Position numbers and translations under genes: made by a program. From the NCBI GenBank assembly GCA_964019695.1, contig OZ026515.1, forward strand, positions 134,288,549 through 134,352,548: DNA of 64,000 bases, given 5' to 3'. Source of the DNA: Loripinus fragilis. Lineage: Eukaryota > Mollusca > Bivalvia > Lucinida > Lucinidae. Shown here in pieces: positions 1-11,576 of this stretch. How positions within the stretch are numbered: position 1 is the stretch's first letter; the number at the start of each line of letters is the position of its first letter. The notes beneath the pieces are model-generated. The model searched no databases and had not been told where the DNA came from. It worked only from the letters and a program-made list of their open reading frames with translations.

Positions 1-46
1 AACCTCTGAGACTTTTCATCTGGGTCTTTAATGTTTAGCAAACTAC

Positions 47-835
47 TAATTCAGGGGTCTCTAGTACACAAAATGGTGAAATATGGTCTTTTAGAGAGTT
101 TTTGGTCCAACAGAGAGTTGACAACCTGTGCTACGGAAACGTAGCTCATTCTGTTCAGAAGGTTAAGCGATAGATTTCACATTAAAAGTGGTTTATCAAA
201 TACTACACAAATTTAATATAGCTAGCTTTCGGCTACAACAACAACAACGTTGCACCAGCTAGTATTTGTCGTTGTTTCCCGCACGAAGGCCCAGCAATCG
301 AACTTGGACGCGGTTCAACGCTTAATAAGCGACACTTTTTAAATACAACAAAAAATTATGAAAACAAAACAATAGAAAATATTTTTTTATAAAATGTTAA
401 GGAATATTGATAATATACACACAAAAAAAAACATGACCGTCTCACACAGTGTACTTGTCTGTCATAAGAAAATGCTATTTCGTTTTATTATACCTCACAT
501 AGAAACCCCATGTAAAACCTCCATAAACCGGTAGGTGCTAGGGATCATTGACACTTGCTATGGGTAAATGCCTATGGTTTTCAGTAAAAATAAAAGTTTG
601 TCAATCGTCCCTTTCTTCACCTTGAAGCTACCCTGACCTGAGTACTTTATGGCTGTGAAATCGGTTTTTGATATTAAATGCTTCAAAGATGTAAAATTTT
701 GGGTAGAACAATCAGTTTTACATTAAGATATATAGAAATCCGAAAACATTTTTTAAAAATATCATTCCCCCACATCTTGTCCTACCAAGGGTTGCGATTG
801 TCTAAAGGTAGATACGACAAAACCTTCGCTGGTGA
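47..835. other. No gene seen
   Basis: AT-rich sequence with short frames only. No repeat family recognised beyond the hairpin right half at 1-46. Confidence 0.5.
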
Positions 836-841
836 AGATGT

Positions 842-946
842 CCCCCCCCCCCCCCCCCCGTGTGCCAGCAAAAGCTTTTGCATGTATATGTGTTACCATA
901 TTTTACACATTGTATGGAAGTGGCTTGCTGGCACAAGGGGGGGGGA
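842..946. repeat. Short inverted-repeat element bounded by C and G runs
   Basis: A run of 18 C, then GTGTGCCAGCAA, is mirrored by TTGCTGGCACAA and a run of 9 G. The interior is about 60 bp. Confidence 0.7.
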
Positions 947-1285
947 GATGTTCAGCAGCCCAAAAACCCAGGGCCTAAGCCCATAAAATGCCTTTTCTAC
1001 CAAATAAGAAATTAATGACAGTAATGAAGTTCTCTAGAACCAACCTCCTAAATTGCTTTGTATTCTGTGCTAGTTTAATATAAAGTACTTAAAGATTAAA
1101 AGTAGAATTAGCAAAGTTTTATGCTTTTTATCATAAGAAAAAATCCCACTGTTATTAAATGACACATTATTTTGCAAACGTCCTGTACTTATCTATTTGC
1201 ATGCTGGGGAATTGTTCATGTTTTTATTTTCGTCTGCTGACTTCTTCAAAATTTAGTTTTTTTAAATAAACCACCCAGGACCACC

Positions 1286-1366
1286 ATCAAAGTGTCAAGC
1301 AGTTTGGAATCAGATCAAGATCTACATTCTGTTGGGCTTCATCTGGGTTCAAACTGTTTGCAAAAG
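1286..1366. repeat. Short hairpin element, family A
   Basis: GTCAAGCAGTTTGGAATCAG and CATCTGGGTTCAAACTGTTT form inverted arms about 75 bp end to end. Family A copies also lie at 8,736, 21,507, 27,880, 34,278 and 44,275. Confidence 0.7.
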
Positions 1367-1369
1367 GCT

Positions 1370-2190
1370 ATTGGCAGACGACAAAACTATCCACTGGCAT
1401 GCACAGAGTTTTAACCGGTAAAAACTCTAGTGTTCAATATATTGTCTCATATTGGGATATACATGCATATGTATACCATAAATATTCGGACACTTTAAAT
1501 ACATTTAACATGCTCTGCCCTTTAAACAAAGCAAAAGTAATATTCAAAAGGATCTAGTTAGAATCAGTTTTACTTTCCAATGCTAAATGGGACACTTTCA
1601 TTCCTTCATTTTTTTTTATTTCTTTCGTTGAGCTTTCAGTTTTGTATAATTTACGGTACATGTAGTCAAAATGTACAGGTAACTTCTAGAGTATCTCCCT
1701 AAAATCATTTTATTACAAAACATATTTTGTTTTTAAAACAATTTCATCAATTATTGTGATTCGTTTATACTCTGCATATGGTATGTTCAATAGATATCAC
1801 CATGCCTACCAAATAAATCAAGAAAACATGCAGAAATCACTTTTTAAAGCACTTTTTATTTCATGAAATTTCAGACCCCTCCCCTTTCTACCGCCATAAC
1901 TCTAGAGTGCGTAAGAATTTTGAAAATATTTTGCTTGCTGGCTCCTGCCATTAGATTCACCTATTGCATTGATACTACAAGCACCACTCTAGAAGCTCAA
2001 AAGCAGCGTTCTGGGAATCAGAAAAATAGGCGTATAAGGCCCAAACCGTCAATGATCCTTTCGACTATCACCCTACACAGTGGAGACTCAGACGAGCTTG
2101 CACATATGCGCAGCCTCGCCAGAGCCTTTACAGTTCATTGTTCCTATACACGATAAGACATCAACCGCGATTGGGACTTAGAAAAAAATA
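1370..2190. other. No gene seen
   Basis: A 97-residue frame at 1,863-2,153 resembles nothing I recognise. About 2,086-2,135 shares words with the GAGCC MITE. Confidence 0.4.
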
Positions 2191-2192
2191 GC

Positions 2193-2585
2193 ATGCAGTT
2201 AAATAATAATAAAAAAAATCCTGTATTTGTGCAGGTAATCGTCTTGTTTGCTGGGATCAATGACACCATACATGGATGTGCTACAAGCACAGTACTTCGC
2301 AGATTCCAACGGTTCTATCAGCATCTCCAACAAAAGAGACCTACAGCAAAGATAGCAATTGCAGGGATTCTACCGAAACGACGCAACCGATGGTACGCTT
2401 GGTCCAAGGAGGAAGAAGAACAGCTGAAACAAGAGAATGCGTCGGCTAAGGTAGTTAATTGGCGACTGTCAGAACTTTATACCGCTATTAGAGGTTTAAA
2501 CTTTATCTCTTGGTCAGAGTTTTCCGAATCATCTGATCATCTGCTTGCGCGAGATGGGCTACAAACAAATTTCGTGCTGAGTTGA
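2193..2585 (+). pseudogene. SGNH/GDSL hydrolase-like fragment of transposon type
   Basis: A 130-residue frame carries VIVLFAGINDTIHG (the GxND block III), then AKIAIAGILPKRRN and, near the end, HLLARDGLQTN in the position of the catalytic DxxH region, with His replaced by Gln. This layout resembles the esterase domain of CR1-like LINE ORF1 proteins. The N-terminal GDS block is absent and the frame ends early, so it is a dead fragment. The assignment to LINE ORF1 is inference. Confidence 0.5.
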
Positions 2586-2649
2586 GTATGCAAAAACTTT
2601 TAGAACCTAGGGGCCAGGTCCTTTGTACGTTGCCTGACCAATTTCTAAA

Positions 2650-4187
2650 GGCAAAAATACGAGCATCTCAACGCAACAGGAGTCTGCACAGACTTATTTG
2701 AATAAACCATGGTCGGAATGTCATATTTTTAGAAATCTCACATTGAACTCATATTGTACACCTTACTCACGCGTGGCTCCTAAATGGGGTAGCCTCCAAG
2801 TGGCAGGAGCTGGACATCAAACAAAAATGATTTTATGACACTATCCCATTAAACATATAAGAGGGCCACCGTGCATCGGCCCGCCGCGAAACGACAGTCG
2901 AATGGCGTTTCGCTAGTGGGTCGAGGATAAATAAAGAAAACGCTGTAACTGGGATATGGTCTTTGGTAAATCATTTTTCTTTGATGACTAATTGCCCCAC
3001 AGGTAAGTTTTAGTCACATCCATTCAGAGTTAGAAACTTATAAACTTATACATGTACTTATATTTTGAATGCATCTCACAAAGCTTCTGTTACATTAAAT
3101 CATTCTAATAGTAATTAAATTATAATGCAGTGTGTCAAATGAAAACAAAGTGTAATCACAACTGGTGTCAAATCAATATAGACCGCTCAACATAAAAGGG
3201 GCCTATTGAGTGTTTTGGGATCTTTTTGCCGTTTTTATTAATGAAAACATTATTTCCCAAAGCAGGAAAAGAAAAATAAGAACCATTATTCGTTCTTATC
3301 CTCATTTCTACTTAAAAAAAACATGATACTCGGGTCAGGTAATTTTCAGATAACTGGGAAATACTACCTAATGCAAGTGGCACGACACGGCGCGGCAGGG
3401 TCTTTCATACCCCTGGCACATGTCAAATTGCTTATAAAATCATAATTTCGGGAAAACTAATAAATTTTTTATTGGCAATTGTTAATAATACTATTTGCAG
3501 TTGATATAGCGAAAAAAATGGAATTATACCTCTTTGTGCTTCGAGAAGGGAAAAATATATTTCTGGCGCGGCAGATTTCGGCGCGGCCGCGCCTCCTGGC
3601 GCGGCGCGGTCATGGCTTTCATACCCGACCATCACCCTGCGATTATTTCGATTGTTATATGACTGGACAGAATCCTGCCTTCTGATTGGCTTAATTTGTC
3701 TTCATAAATCTCTATGTCTACCTGGAAACTAGTCTAAACCGGTCCACAAGTTAATATTGCATGAAAAGCAGCTCGAACTACTTTCCAGAAGTTAATAGTT
3801 TTGACACTTCTGCAATATTACCCTCTAGAGAGCTAAAACAAATGGCATGATGAGTGTGAAACTAGCATGTGCTGCATGAAATGGACATGATTTGCTGTTT
3901 CACCTCCCAACCTATCATGAACTTTTACAACAGTTTTGTTTTGATTTATTTGCTTATTTATCGTTGTTTGAATAAACAAACTGTAAAAACAGTTTTATGA
4001 TAACATTTTATATTCCCAATTAAGAGAATTAATATACATTTGAAAATGCAAAATACTTAATTGTAATGTTTTAATAAAATTTGCTAAAACTTGTGAGAAA
4101 GTCCTTAGATGTCTTAGTTGTCTTCAACAACAAAAGTGAAAGTAGCAAAATTATCATTCTTAAATGAAAAGTCATATAACAAAACAG
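2650..4187. other. No gene seen; short GC-rich patch
   Basis: At 3,385-3,400 and 3,566-3,610, GGCGCGGC words cluster in otherwise AT-rich DNA, bracketed by CTTTCATACCC repeats (3,402 and 3,616). No coding signal. Confidence 0.45.
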
Positions 4188-4324
4188 TTATTGACTTCAA
4201 TTTCGGTAGACATAAGGATTTATCTACCCGAAAAAGTGATAATTCACCGAGGCCGCTAGGCCGAGGTGAATATCACTTTTAAGGGTAGATAAATCCTTAT
4301 GTCTACCGAAATTGAAGTCAATAA
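4188..4324. repeat. Near-perfect 137-bp palindrome
   Basis: The arms TTATTGACTTCAATTTCGGT and GGTAGACATAAGGATTTATC are mirrored exactly on the other side of a GGCCGCTAGGCC centre, with only a few mismatches. This is a MITE-like hairpin. Confidence 0.9.
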
Positions 4325-4854
4325 TTGTATACTATCACATGCGCGCCGCCGATGCGCGTACTGTTCGTTTACACGAGGAGACGCTAACTACAATGGCGGA
4401 TACATGTACATGTATGAGCCATGGCCGTGTCACTTTAAACTCCCAATAACTTCGTTATTTGTGGACAGAAACGTAAAGTGTGGGTACTCGATTTCTTAGT
4501 TAGAACGAGCTGAACACTTTGAAACCAAATTTGAGCATATTTGGCGAAATTTTCTGTTTTGCAACAAAACCGCATCATCTACAGAAGCCTGATTTAAGCG
4601 ACGCTGCAAGCGAAGTAGCCTTAAGTGTTTGATGCCATCAGTGATTATGGCACGATATGTTTAAACGACGATCCCGACCAGTTTGAGCATTCAAGCTGTT
4701 TACAAACACTACCCTTTTGTGAAAGATAATTCAATCATTCGTAGCAATTACGCATTGCGTTCGTTGTCTTTGGAACCCTCGCACCATGGGTAGAAAATAA
4801 AAGAATAACGTTTGGTATAATAAAATAAATATTACATTCTTGAGAGGGTGCTAG

Positions 4855-5412
4855 TCGAAAAATCATCCCTCGCCAGTTGGTCAAGATCTAGGTTTACAAC
4901 GCTATGGTTTTTCAGTATTGTGGGCTGGCAATGGAATTCTTATCTTGGATCAGGTGATGGGCTTAACAAGAAGTTTATTACAATTGGAATACGCTCCAAG
5001 TTATTTTGTTTTGCATGCAGGTGGCAATGATGTTGGTCGAATCAGTTGTCTTGACTTGTGCAATAAACTTAATGGAGCATATGGCATCATCAATCAATTG
5101 CAGAGATTAATGCCGCACACTATTATATTCTGGTCATGCATTTTGCCTCGCCTTCGGTGGTGGTACTCGGAAAACATGAAAGCAATGGAAAATGTGCGTA
5201 AAAGAATAAATAGATAGTTGATTAGGTTCATGAAAATAAATGGTGGAAAAGCCATTCGTTACTCTGATTTCCATGATAAATCACCCTCCTTGTTTCATGA
5301 TGATACACATTTGTCATTCATTGGCAATGACATATTTGTAAATACTATTCAAAGTGCTTTTGATATATTTATTTGCAACCCAAACATACAAGTGTTTCCC
5401 TTTGATGATTAA
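4855..5412 (+). pseudogene. SGNH hydrolase-like ORF of Ngaro/DIRS-type retrotransposon
   Basis: The frame begins at about 4,861 with SPVGQDLGLQRYGF and continues YFVLHAGGNDVG (block III GGND), SCLDLCNKLNG, MPHTIIFWSCILPRLRW and ENVRKRINR. There is a TAG stop at 5,215-5,217, then FMKINGGKAIRYSDF and DDTHLSFIGNDIF (catalytic D..H retained). This is the accessory hydrolase seen in tyrosine-recombinase retrotransposons such as Ngaro (recalled, not searched). No RT or recombinase was found beside it. The block I serine region is missing. Confidence 0.6.
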
Positions 5413-5527
5413 TACATTTGCTATTGTGGCTTTAGTTGAAGAGATTGGCTTGGCCATGACGCTAAATAAGTAGGATACTATTGTGGCGGTGAGCGAATCA
5501 ACTGTTGTACGGTTGGTCCGCTCATTG

Positions 5528-6094
5528 GCGAGAATGCTTAAATTGATCTTCAATTTTAGAATATTGCTACATGTTGTATGCTAGGTTTAGCATGTGGCCG
5601 TCTCAATCAAAATTGCAATATGGTTAGAACCCCTCCATATTATTAAGTACAGTTAAAGTGATATTGTTTTATATAACTTGAAAACTGATGTTCTTCGAGT
5701 GAATAGTTTTTGATGATATTGATCAGTGAAATATGTGTGAATTTTGTGAATTTGATACATGTTGTGTTTATTAATAGAACGTCTTTTTGATGACATTGAA
5801 CATTGCAATATCTATGAATCTTGTGAATTTGATACAAACTGTGTTGTTTAATAGAGCAATTTTTTACAAGGAAAATACAACATTAGCAATTGTTTTACAA
5901 TGTCCGTCATGGCCAAATAAAGCCAATATTAGAAAAGTTGTTTCTTTCTTTTATTTTAGTATTTTTTAAACAGAAAAGCCAGCAAATTGTGACATTAGTT
6001 GTTGCATTCTTTTAACATATATCAAATCACATTTAAGCCGTTTTGTCAGAAAGTCATAACTCCTTGCCCATATAGTCTTCAAGAATAATGCAAT
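5528..6094. repeat. Direct repeat, copy 1 (uninterrupted)
   Basis: It is nearly identical to 6,569-7,067 plus 7,605-7,656. It starts GAGAATGCTTAAATTGATC and ends AGTCTTCAAGAATAATG. It follows the SGNH pseudogene by 116 bp, so it may be a terminal repeat of that element. It includes about 500 bp of AT-rich non-coding sequence. Confidence 0.85.
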
Positions 6095-6568
6095 TTAATT
6101 CCATTTGAATTAAATTCTTTTATTATTGAGAATCACATTTCCTATCAATTTTTTTTCAAAAGTGGTAACTTGTTCCAATACGATAAATAGCCAGTCATCA
6201 TTGTTTTGACGCATATGCAAATTAGTCTTTTCGCGTCCTTCATGCCTACAATTGTACACAGAACTTATAACGTTTTTGTTGACCCACCCATTCGATCCCC
6301 TCCCTCTGTTTTTTTCTGCTGTTTTGCTTTATATTTCAGGTGATTTAATGTATAAACGATGATATCAAATAATCTGTCATGACGGACAATATCAGATGCT
6401 TCGAAGAATGCAACAGTGATAGAATTCTCATAACAGACACGAATGACTGTTTAGGCTGGAAGCCCCCCTCAGCTTTAATGATTATGGCTGGCATAGCCCT
6501 CCGTTATATCGTGGTAAATTGAATTGTGAGAATGCCTAATTGATCTTCAACTTTTGAATATTGCTACA

Positions 6569-7660
6569 TGTTGTCGAGAATGCTTAAATTGATCTTCAAT
6601 TTTAGAATATTATAACATGTTGTATGCTAGGTTTAGCATGTGGCCGTCTCAATCAAAATTGCAATATGGTTGGAACCCCTCCATATTATTAAGTACAGTT
6701 AAAGTGATATTGTTTTATATAACTTGAAAATTGATGTTCTTGGAGTGAATTGTTTTTGATGATATTGATCACTGAAATATGTGTGAATTTTGTGACATGG
6801 ATACATATTGCGTTTATTAATAGAACATCTTTTTGATGACATTTAACATTGCAATATCTATGAATCTTGTGAACTTGGTACAAACTGTGTTTTTTACAAA
6901 GAAATGACAACATTAGCAATTGTTTTACAATGTCCGGCATGGCCAAATAAAGCCAATATTAGAAAAGTTGTTTCTTTCTTTTATTTTAGTATTTTTTTAA
7001 ACAGAAAAGTCAGCAAATTGTGACATTAGTTGATGCATTCTTTTAACATATATCAAATCACATTTAAAGTAAGAAAGGGTGCAAAGATCAGGAATCGATA
7101 CAATCAAGTACCACACCTGACCCAGGATACCAATGGGAAAGTGACAAACTCATAGTAGACACCACAAACGAGAGCCAAGAGGTCAGTCCTTTCCCAGCAG
7201 GTGACCACAAAGCACATATAAACAGACTCGCACTAAGACATAGCAAACACAAGACAGAACAAAAACATAAAAGATCCACAAAAGAAGTACCGCCTTGGAA
7301 CGGTCAGTAAAATATTTTACAGGAGGGCTTAAACCGGTTTAACGGCGCCAACCTCACCCTTAATTCAGATGTGGATCAAGACACATAGATATTTGGTTTG
7401 CATGAAAGACCCCTAACTTATCAATGCATCATCTCCTAAAACATATAAATCAAGATAAAACAAGGAGATAAAGCAAAGATAAGGACTCAACAGTAAATAA
7501 AACTGAATACCGGAGCAAAAGAAATCCAACAGGTAAACCCCGGTGGGCCCGACAAACAGCCAAAGCATCAGGCCCCTACCATCTCATCATTATATAAGTC
7601 TTTAAGCCGTTTTGTCAGAAAGTCATAACTCCTTGCCCATATAGTCTTCAAGAGTAATGT
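6569..7660. repeat. Direct repeat, copy 2 (interrupted by RT-element tail)
   Basis: It has the same sequence as 5,528-6,094 with scattered differences and small deletions (for example around 6,893). It is split at 7,067/7,601 by the minus-strand RT-element tail. A third partial copy of the first 50 bp or so lies just upstream at about 6,524-6,570. Confidence 0.85.
7068..7600 (-). mobile_element. 3' tail of the 57.7-kb RT element family
   Basis: This is the reverse complement of about 58,771-59,300 at high identity, covering the 3' untranslated tail with no RT. It starts AGTAAGAAAGGG and is flanked by TTTAA at 7,063-7,067 and 7,601-7,605. It interrupts a direct repeat whose uninterrupted copy is at 5,528-6,094. 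It is a strongly 5'-truncated insertion. Confidence 0.85.
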
Positions 7661-7680
7661 GCATTGGCATACTGACCATG

Positions 7681-7906
7681 TGAGCCGTGAAATGTGATTT
7701 CCAGCAATGTGACATTTTGACAAGTGTCCTGTGCATGCCACGATTAAACTTAGAGACTCCAGATGGTGATTATTCGATAGCTTAACAATTACGGAATATT
7801 CAAGCAGCTAGCAAATGCTATAATCAGTCTGCGTGTATGTGCAGGCTGGTGTGGGCCTTTGCTGGGCGCACATACCAAATTTTTGGAGTGCTCGTGTCGT
7901 GGCTCA
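7681..7906. mobile_element. GAGCC-ended MITE, copy 1
   Basis: About 226 bp with inverted ends TGAGCCGTGAAATG and CGTGTCGTGGCTCA. It shares the interior blocks CATTTTGACAAGTGT, GATAGCTTAACA and CAGTCTGCGTGTATG with three other copies. CATG flanks both sides. Confidence 0.8.
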
Positions 7907-8735
7907 CATGGTGCATTGATAATGCAAGATCTGTATCATTTCTAGTGAATGTGTGTAACTGTTGACTTTAGGCGCACCCATTAAATATGGACAATTAAGG
8001 CCCAGATCTGCTGAGGTACCTGCACTTAGCTGATCGGGGTATTTGTAATCCATACCATTGCTCCTACTTTTGCAGCCTATGTAGGTTTCTTGATATGAAG
8101 CACTCCTATTGTTTTTTTTTTGTTTTTTATGCTCAAACGTTTTAGTCATTACTGTCGAGTACCCAAAGCCATTGCGTATGGGAGAATCAGCACACGTTTA
8201 CTCATCAAAATCTTACCAATCATGACCTATGGTATTTATTATTCACTTATATAGTAAACATGAAGACGCTGCTCAGCTTGTGCATCCCAGTCTCATAATT
8301 TTGCAGCAAAGTGAATGTATCTGTTCAGGTGAAATTAATATATATAGTTTGATATGCTCAAACATGGTACCAGATTCATGAGGCTTCAAAAATATTGATA
8401 AGGGCAGAAAATGTCGTCTGCTGTAGAATTATTTGTTAACCGCAGCACGAGCATAGCGTACAAAAAAAAAACTAAAATTTATCAAGAAAGCGCAAATGTC
8501 GACTGCCAAAATGTTCGAGATTCCTTTTCGACCCGTTTTATGACATTCAGTTTAGATCCTAAACGGACTGCCCCCTATAAAATAGTCAGTCAAAATATAC
8601 ATGCGGCAGACGACTTTATGGGGATGTAGGACGAATACCGTAGATATACGATCTTACTAAACAATGTTTTAAATTTTTACATGCAAGTGTCACGTTGAAA
8701 CATGTGGCCGTTGGTTGGTCCCACAAACGGTGAAC
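7907..8735. other. No gene seen
   Basis: Short frames only; no motif recognised. Confidence 0.4.
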
Positions 8736-8805
8736 CGCATCTGGATCTAGGCTGTTTAACAATTTTGTTGGTTCTGATCTTAGTCCAGACTGTTTGACAC
8801 TTTGG
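8736..8805. repeat. Short hairpin element, family A
   Basis: It contains CATCTGGATCTAGGCTGTTT and CTTAGTCCAGACTGTTTGAC. Confidence 0.6.
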
Positions 8806-9017
8806 TGAAGTTGTTTCTCATTGGAGAACTGTAGGAATATGCAGCGGATGAAATAAGCAATCATGTAAGGTTGCCCAGCATGCAGGGAATTGAAGGATTA
8901 TACCCTTTTCATTTTGATGTACTTATTTATCCATGCTGATAGAATAGATTAAGAATTACCCATTTTGTATTTTAAGGGTCCACAAGTAGAGTAATCCTGG
9001 CTGTGGAGCTCTAAACT

Positions 9018-9092
9018 CTGTCAACAGTGCAGACCTTGATGAAGTGACGCATTATGCGGCAGTTCAACTGGATCTTCAATGTTTACCAAAGA
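9018..9092. repeat. Short hairpin element, family B
   Basis: GTCAACAGTGCAGACCTTGA and TGGATCTTCAATGTTTACC arms with a GCATTATGC loop region. Family B also lies at 36,806, 46,107 and 61,916, with a right half at 1-46. Confidence 0.65.
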
Positions 9093-9530
9093 ACCTATCA
9101 ATAGGTATCCAATATGTAAGGAGTTAAACATTGTGTCAAGAAAGAAAGAAGCTCTAGCGATAGGGCGTATATTTACCCTAGTTGACGTTTCAAATAGCCC
9201 TAATGGTTTTAAAATTCGTATGTTTGGGTAGTAAAATATGTATAGTTAGCTCCAAAATACGTCCATTTACAAAGCCTTGAAAACCTGCGTTTTCTACTCC
9301 CACCCCTCATTTTACGTCTTTATACTGGGTGTCGTTTAGAACAGAATTTTAGTAAATGCATTATAGGTTTTCAAAATGTAAAAGTACTAAACTATTTAGA
9401 ATATAAATGCCCTTCGTTTCCAAAACTTTGCAGTATTCCTTTTGCGCATGCGTACGAAATATACTTAAAATTGTGATGTTTGTCATTGAAAAGATGAAAC
9501 TGGCGTCTTTCAGTTTGTTTTTAGATGCTT

Positions 9531-9624
9531 CCCCCTAGACCAAAGATGCCCTTTGGACAATTGAACGTCATTATATAAATGTACAACATGTGTAAAGGGC
9601 GTCTTGGTCTAGGGGGGGGGGGGG
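9531..9624. repeat. Short palindromic element ending in a G run
   Basis: The inverted arms CCCCCTAGACCAAAGATGCC and GGGCGTCTTGGTCTAGGGGG enclose about 40 bp. They end in a run of 13 G. Confidence 0.8.
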
Positions 9625-9714
9625 TTGTATAAGCGAAATAATACATCAATTATCTGACAAAAATAGACCACTTTGCAAGATGGTCGTTTTTATTGTACAT
9701 CAACTGTATAAATA

Positions 9715-11576
9715 CGAGGGGCATTTGGAAAGTTCTTAGCATGGTCTTTTAGCTCAGTAACCAATCTACAAACCCTATCATGTTTGGTATCATTTTAAAG
9801 AACTATCTTTCCGCTTTGTTATAGCACAAATTCCATGAGGATGTTATGATGCAAGCACGAAAAATATTATTGTGAATACATGTACTGTTTGTATACTGGA
9901 AAACGCAAAATTTCAGTGGAAAATATAACTTTTTATCTTTGGAAAAGTGTGCAGAACATTAAAGGGGACGGCAACCCTGATAATTACTATGTTTTATATG
10001 AAAGGTCTTAATAAACCATTAAGTTTGATACCAGTTTCATCTAAATCGGTTGAAAAATGTGGAAGTTGTGGGCGTTTGAATATTTGCAAATGGACTGTAA
10101 TGGAAGCGGCCATATTGTAGGCTTAGTGACGCCACTCAGCCTAATTAAATATGCGTAATCAAAATAAAAGACAAACCAATAGATTGTTTGCATTAATCTT
10201 AAATGAAACATTTTCCTTATGTATAAAGCTGCATATCTGCTGAAACACAGATGATGTGATAGTAGTGACAACTAAAAATTAAGCAGTTGAAAAAATTCTG
10301 AAAACTAATTAAATATTCAAAATGGCGGCTAAATGTTGGCCATATTTAATTCTTTAAATGCCCATAACTTGCCCATTTTTCAACCGATTTTGATGATACT
10401 TGTATCAAAATTCATGGTTCATAGAGTTTTTTTTCTGTTAAAACATACTTATTATTAGGGTTGCTGCCCCTTTAAGAATAATTCATGAAATTAGGTAATT
10501 GTGTACCATTTGGTAGGGCACAATCTGGTACAGTAATTGTGCAATTGATGACCGAGTTGGATGTTTCTTATATATAGATACCAGAACAGCAATAACTAAA
10601 CCGTCTAGAAAGCAAAGCAAGGCACCTAGTTTTACGTCTGAAAATCGCATGTCACAATTCACATATTTTGAAAATGTATAACCGACAATAGTTTAAAGAT
10701 GCCGTATGTTGGTATTTTTGTCAAGCACACTTTATGCTCTTTATATCATAACCAAAAGAAATTGTGTAAACCAGAACAAAGGGCAGATAACTTTTTTAAA
10801 ACTTCCCATGGGCAGAATGAGTTTAGCTATCAGTTGACGTTCTGGTACATTTCAATTGAAAACAGCGGCAAACAAAATAGTAAAAATACATTGAGAGTAG
10901 AAATCAATCAATTTTGTGATCGTTAACGCGATTTCATGAGAAGTTCTTATGCCCATTGACAAATTGTGCGGAGTTGAGTTACCCCACCCACTTCTTGAAA
11001 AGTAGGGCTACTGTTATAAGGAATAATTTTCTTGAATACAGAACCAATAAAGCCACACAATTTGTGCGACGAAATGATTTTTATGCATTGTTGGCTGTAA
11101 ATAAAGCAAAACATATACTCAATAGACTTTTTTCGTGCTCCTGTAGTGACACAATTTATGGTAAAAGTATAAAGAAAAATCGAAAAAAGTCCCATTTTTG
11201 AAAGTTTACCATCTCTCTATCAGTCAACATTTTCTGAATGTAAAGGTGGTAGTCGTGCAAGCAGTGATCGCATAATACATTTTAGTATAAAATAAATTGG
11301 CACCAAATCGTTAATTTGTCAAATCAAAATCGCAAATAAGATCCCCAATTTTCCTTCGTTATTATCAAAGTATTTTGCTTGAAATTTCCTCCAGTATATA
11401 GACCCCTACTCATTTTGAGCATGTGCTTAGCGTGCACGCCAAGTCCTTTTTCGACAAAAATTAAACCATCAAGTAGTCGTTTGATTCTAGTTTTCGAAAA
11501 TTTATTATTTGATAGCATTTTATCAACGCATTTTGGAGTTATGATACCATCCTAAGAACTTTCCAAATGACCCTCG
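9715..11576. mobile_element. CGAGGG-ended mariner-like non-autonomous element
   Basis: The ends are CGAGGGGCATTTGGAAAGTT and, inverted, AACTTTCCAAATGACCCTCG, continuing through TCTTAG. TA flanks both sides (9,713-9,714 and 11,577-11,578). It is 1.86 kb with no recognisable transposase. It carries a TTAA-flanked MITE at 9,963-10,471. Confidence 0.8.
9963..10471. mobile_element. TTAA-flanked foldback MITE
   Basis: TTAA lies at 9,959-9,962 and 10,472-10,475. The ends are AGGGGACGGCAACCCT and AGGGTTGCTGCCCCT (inverted), with inverted similarity extending inward about 150 bp (CATATTTAATT, CAACCGATTT blocks). It is piggyBac-type by target duplication and lies inside the 9,715 element. Confidence 0.75.

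Noticed and set aside
842..859. Runs of C or G (also about 9,612, 32,020, 41,069, 51,531) as functional elements
   Set aside because: Homopolymer lengths are unreliable and most sit at ends of palindromes or in repeat tails.
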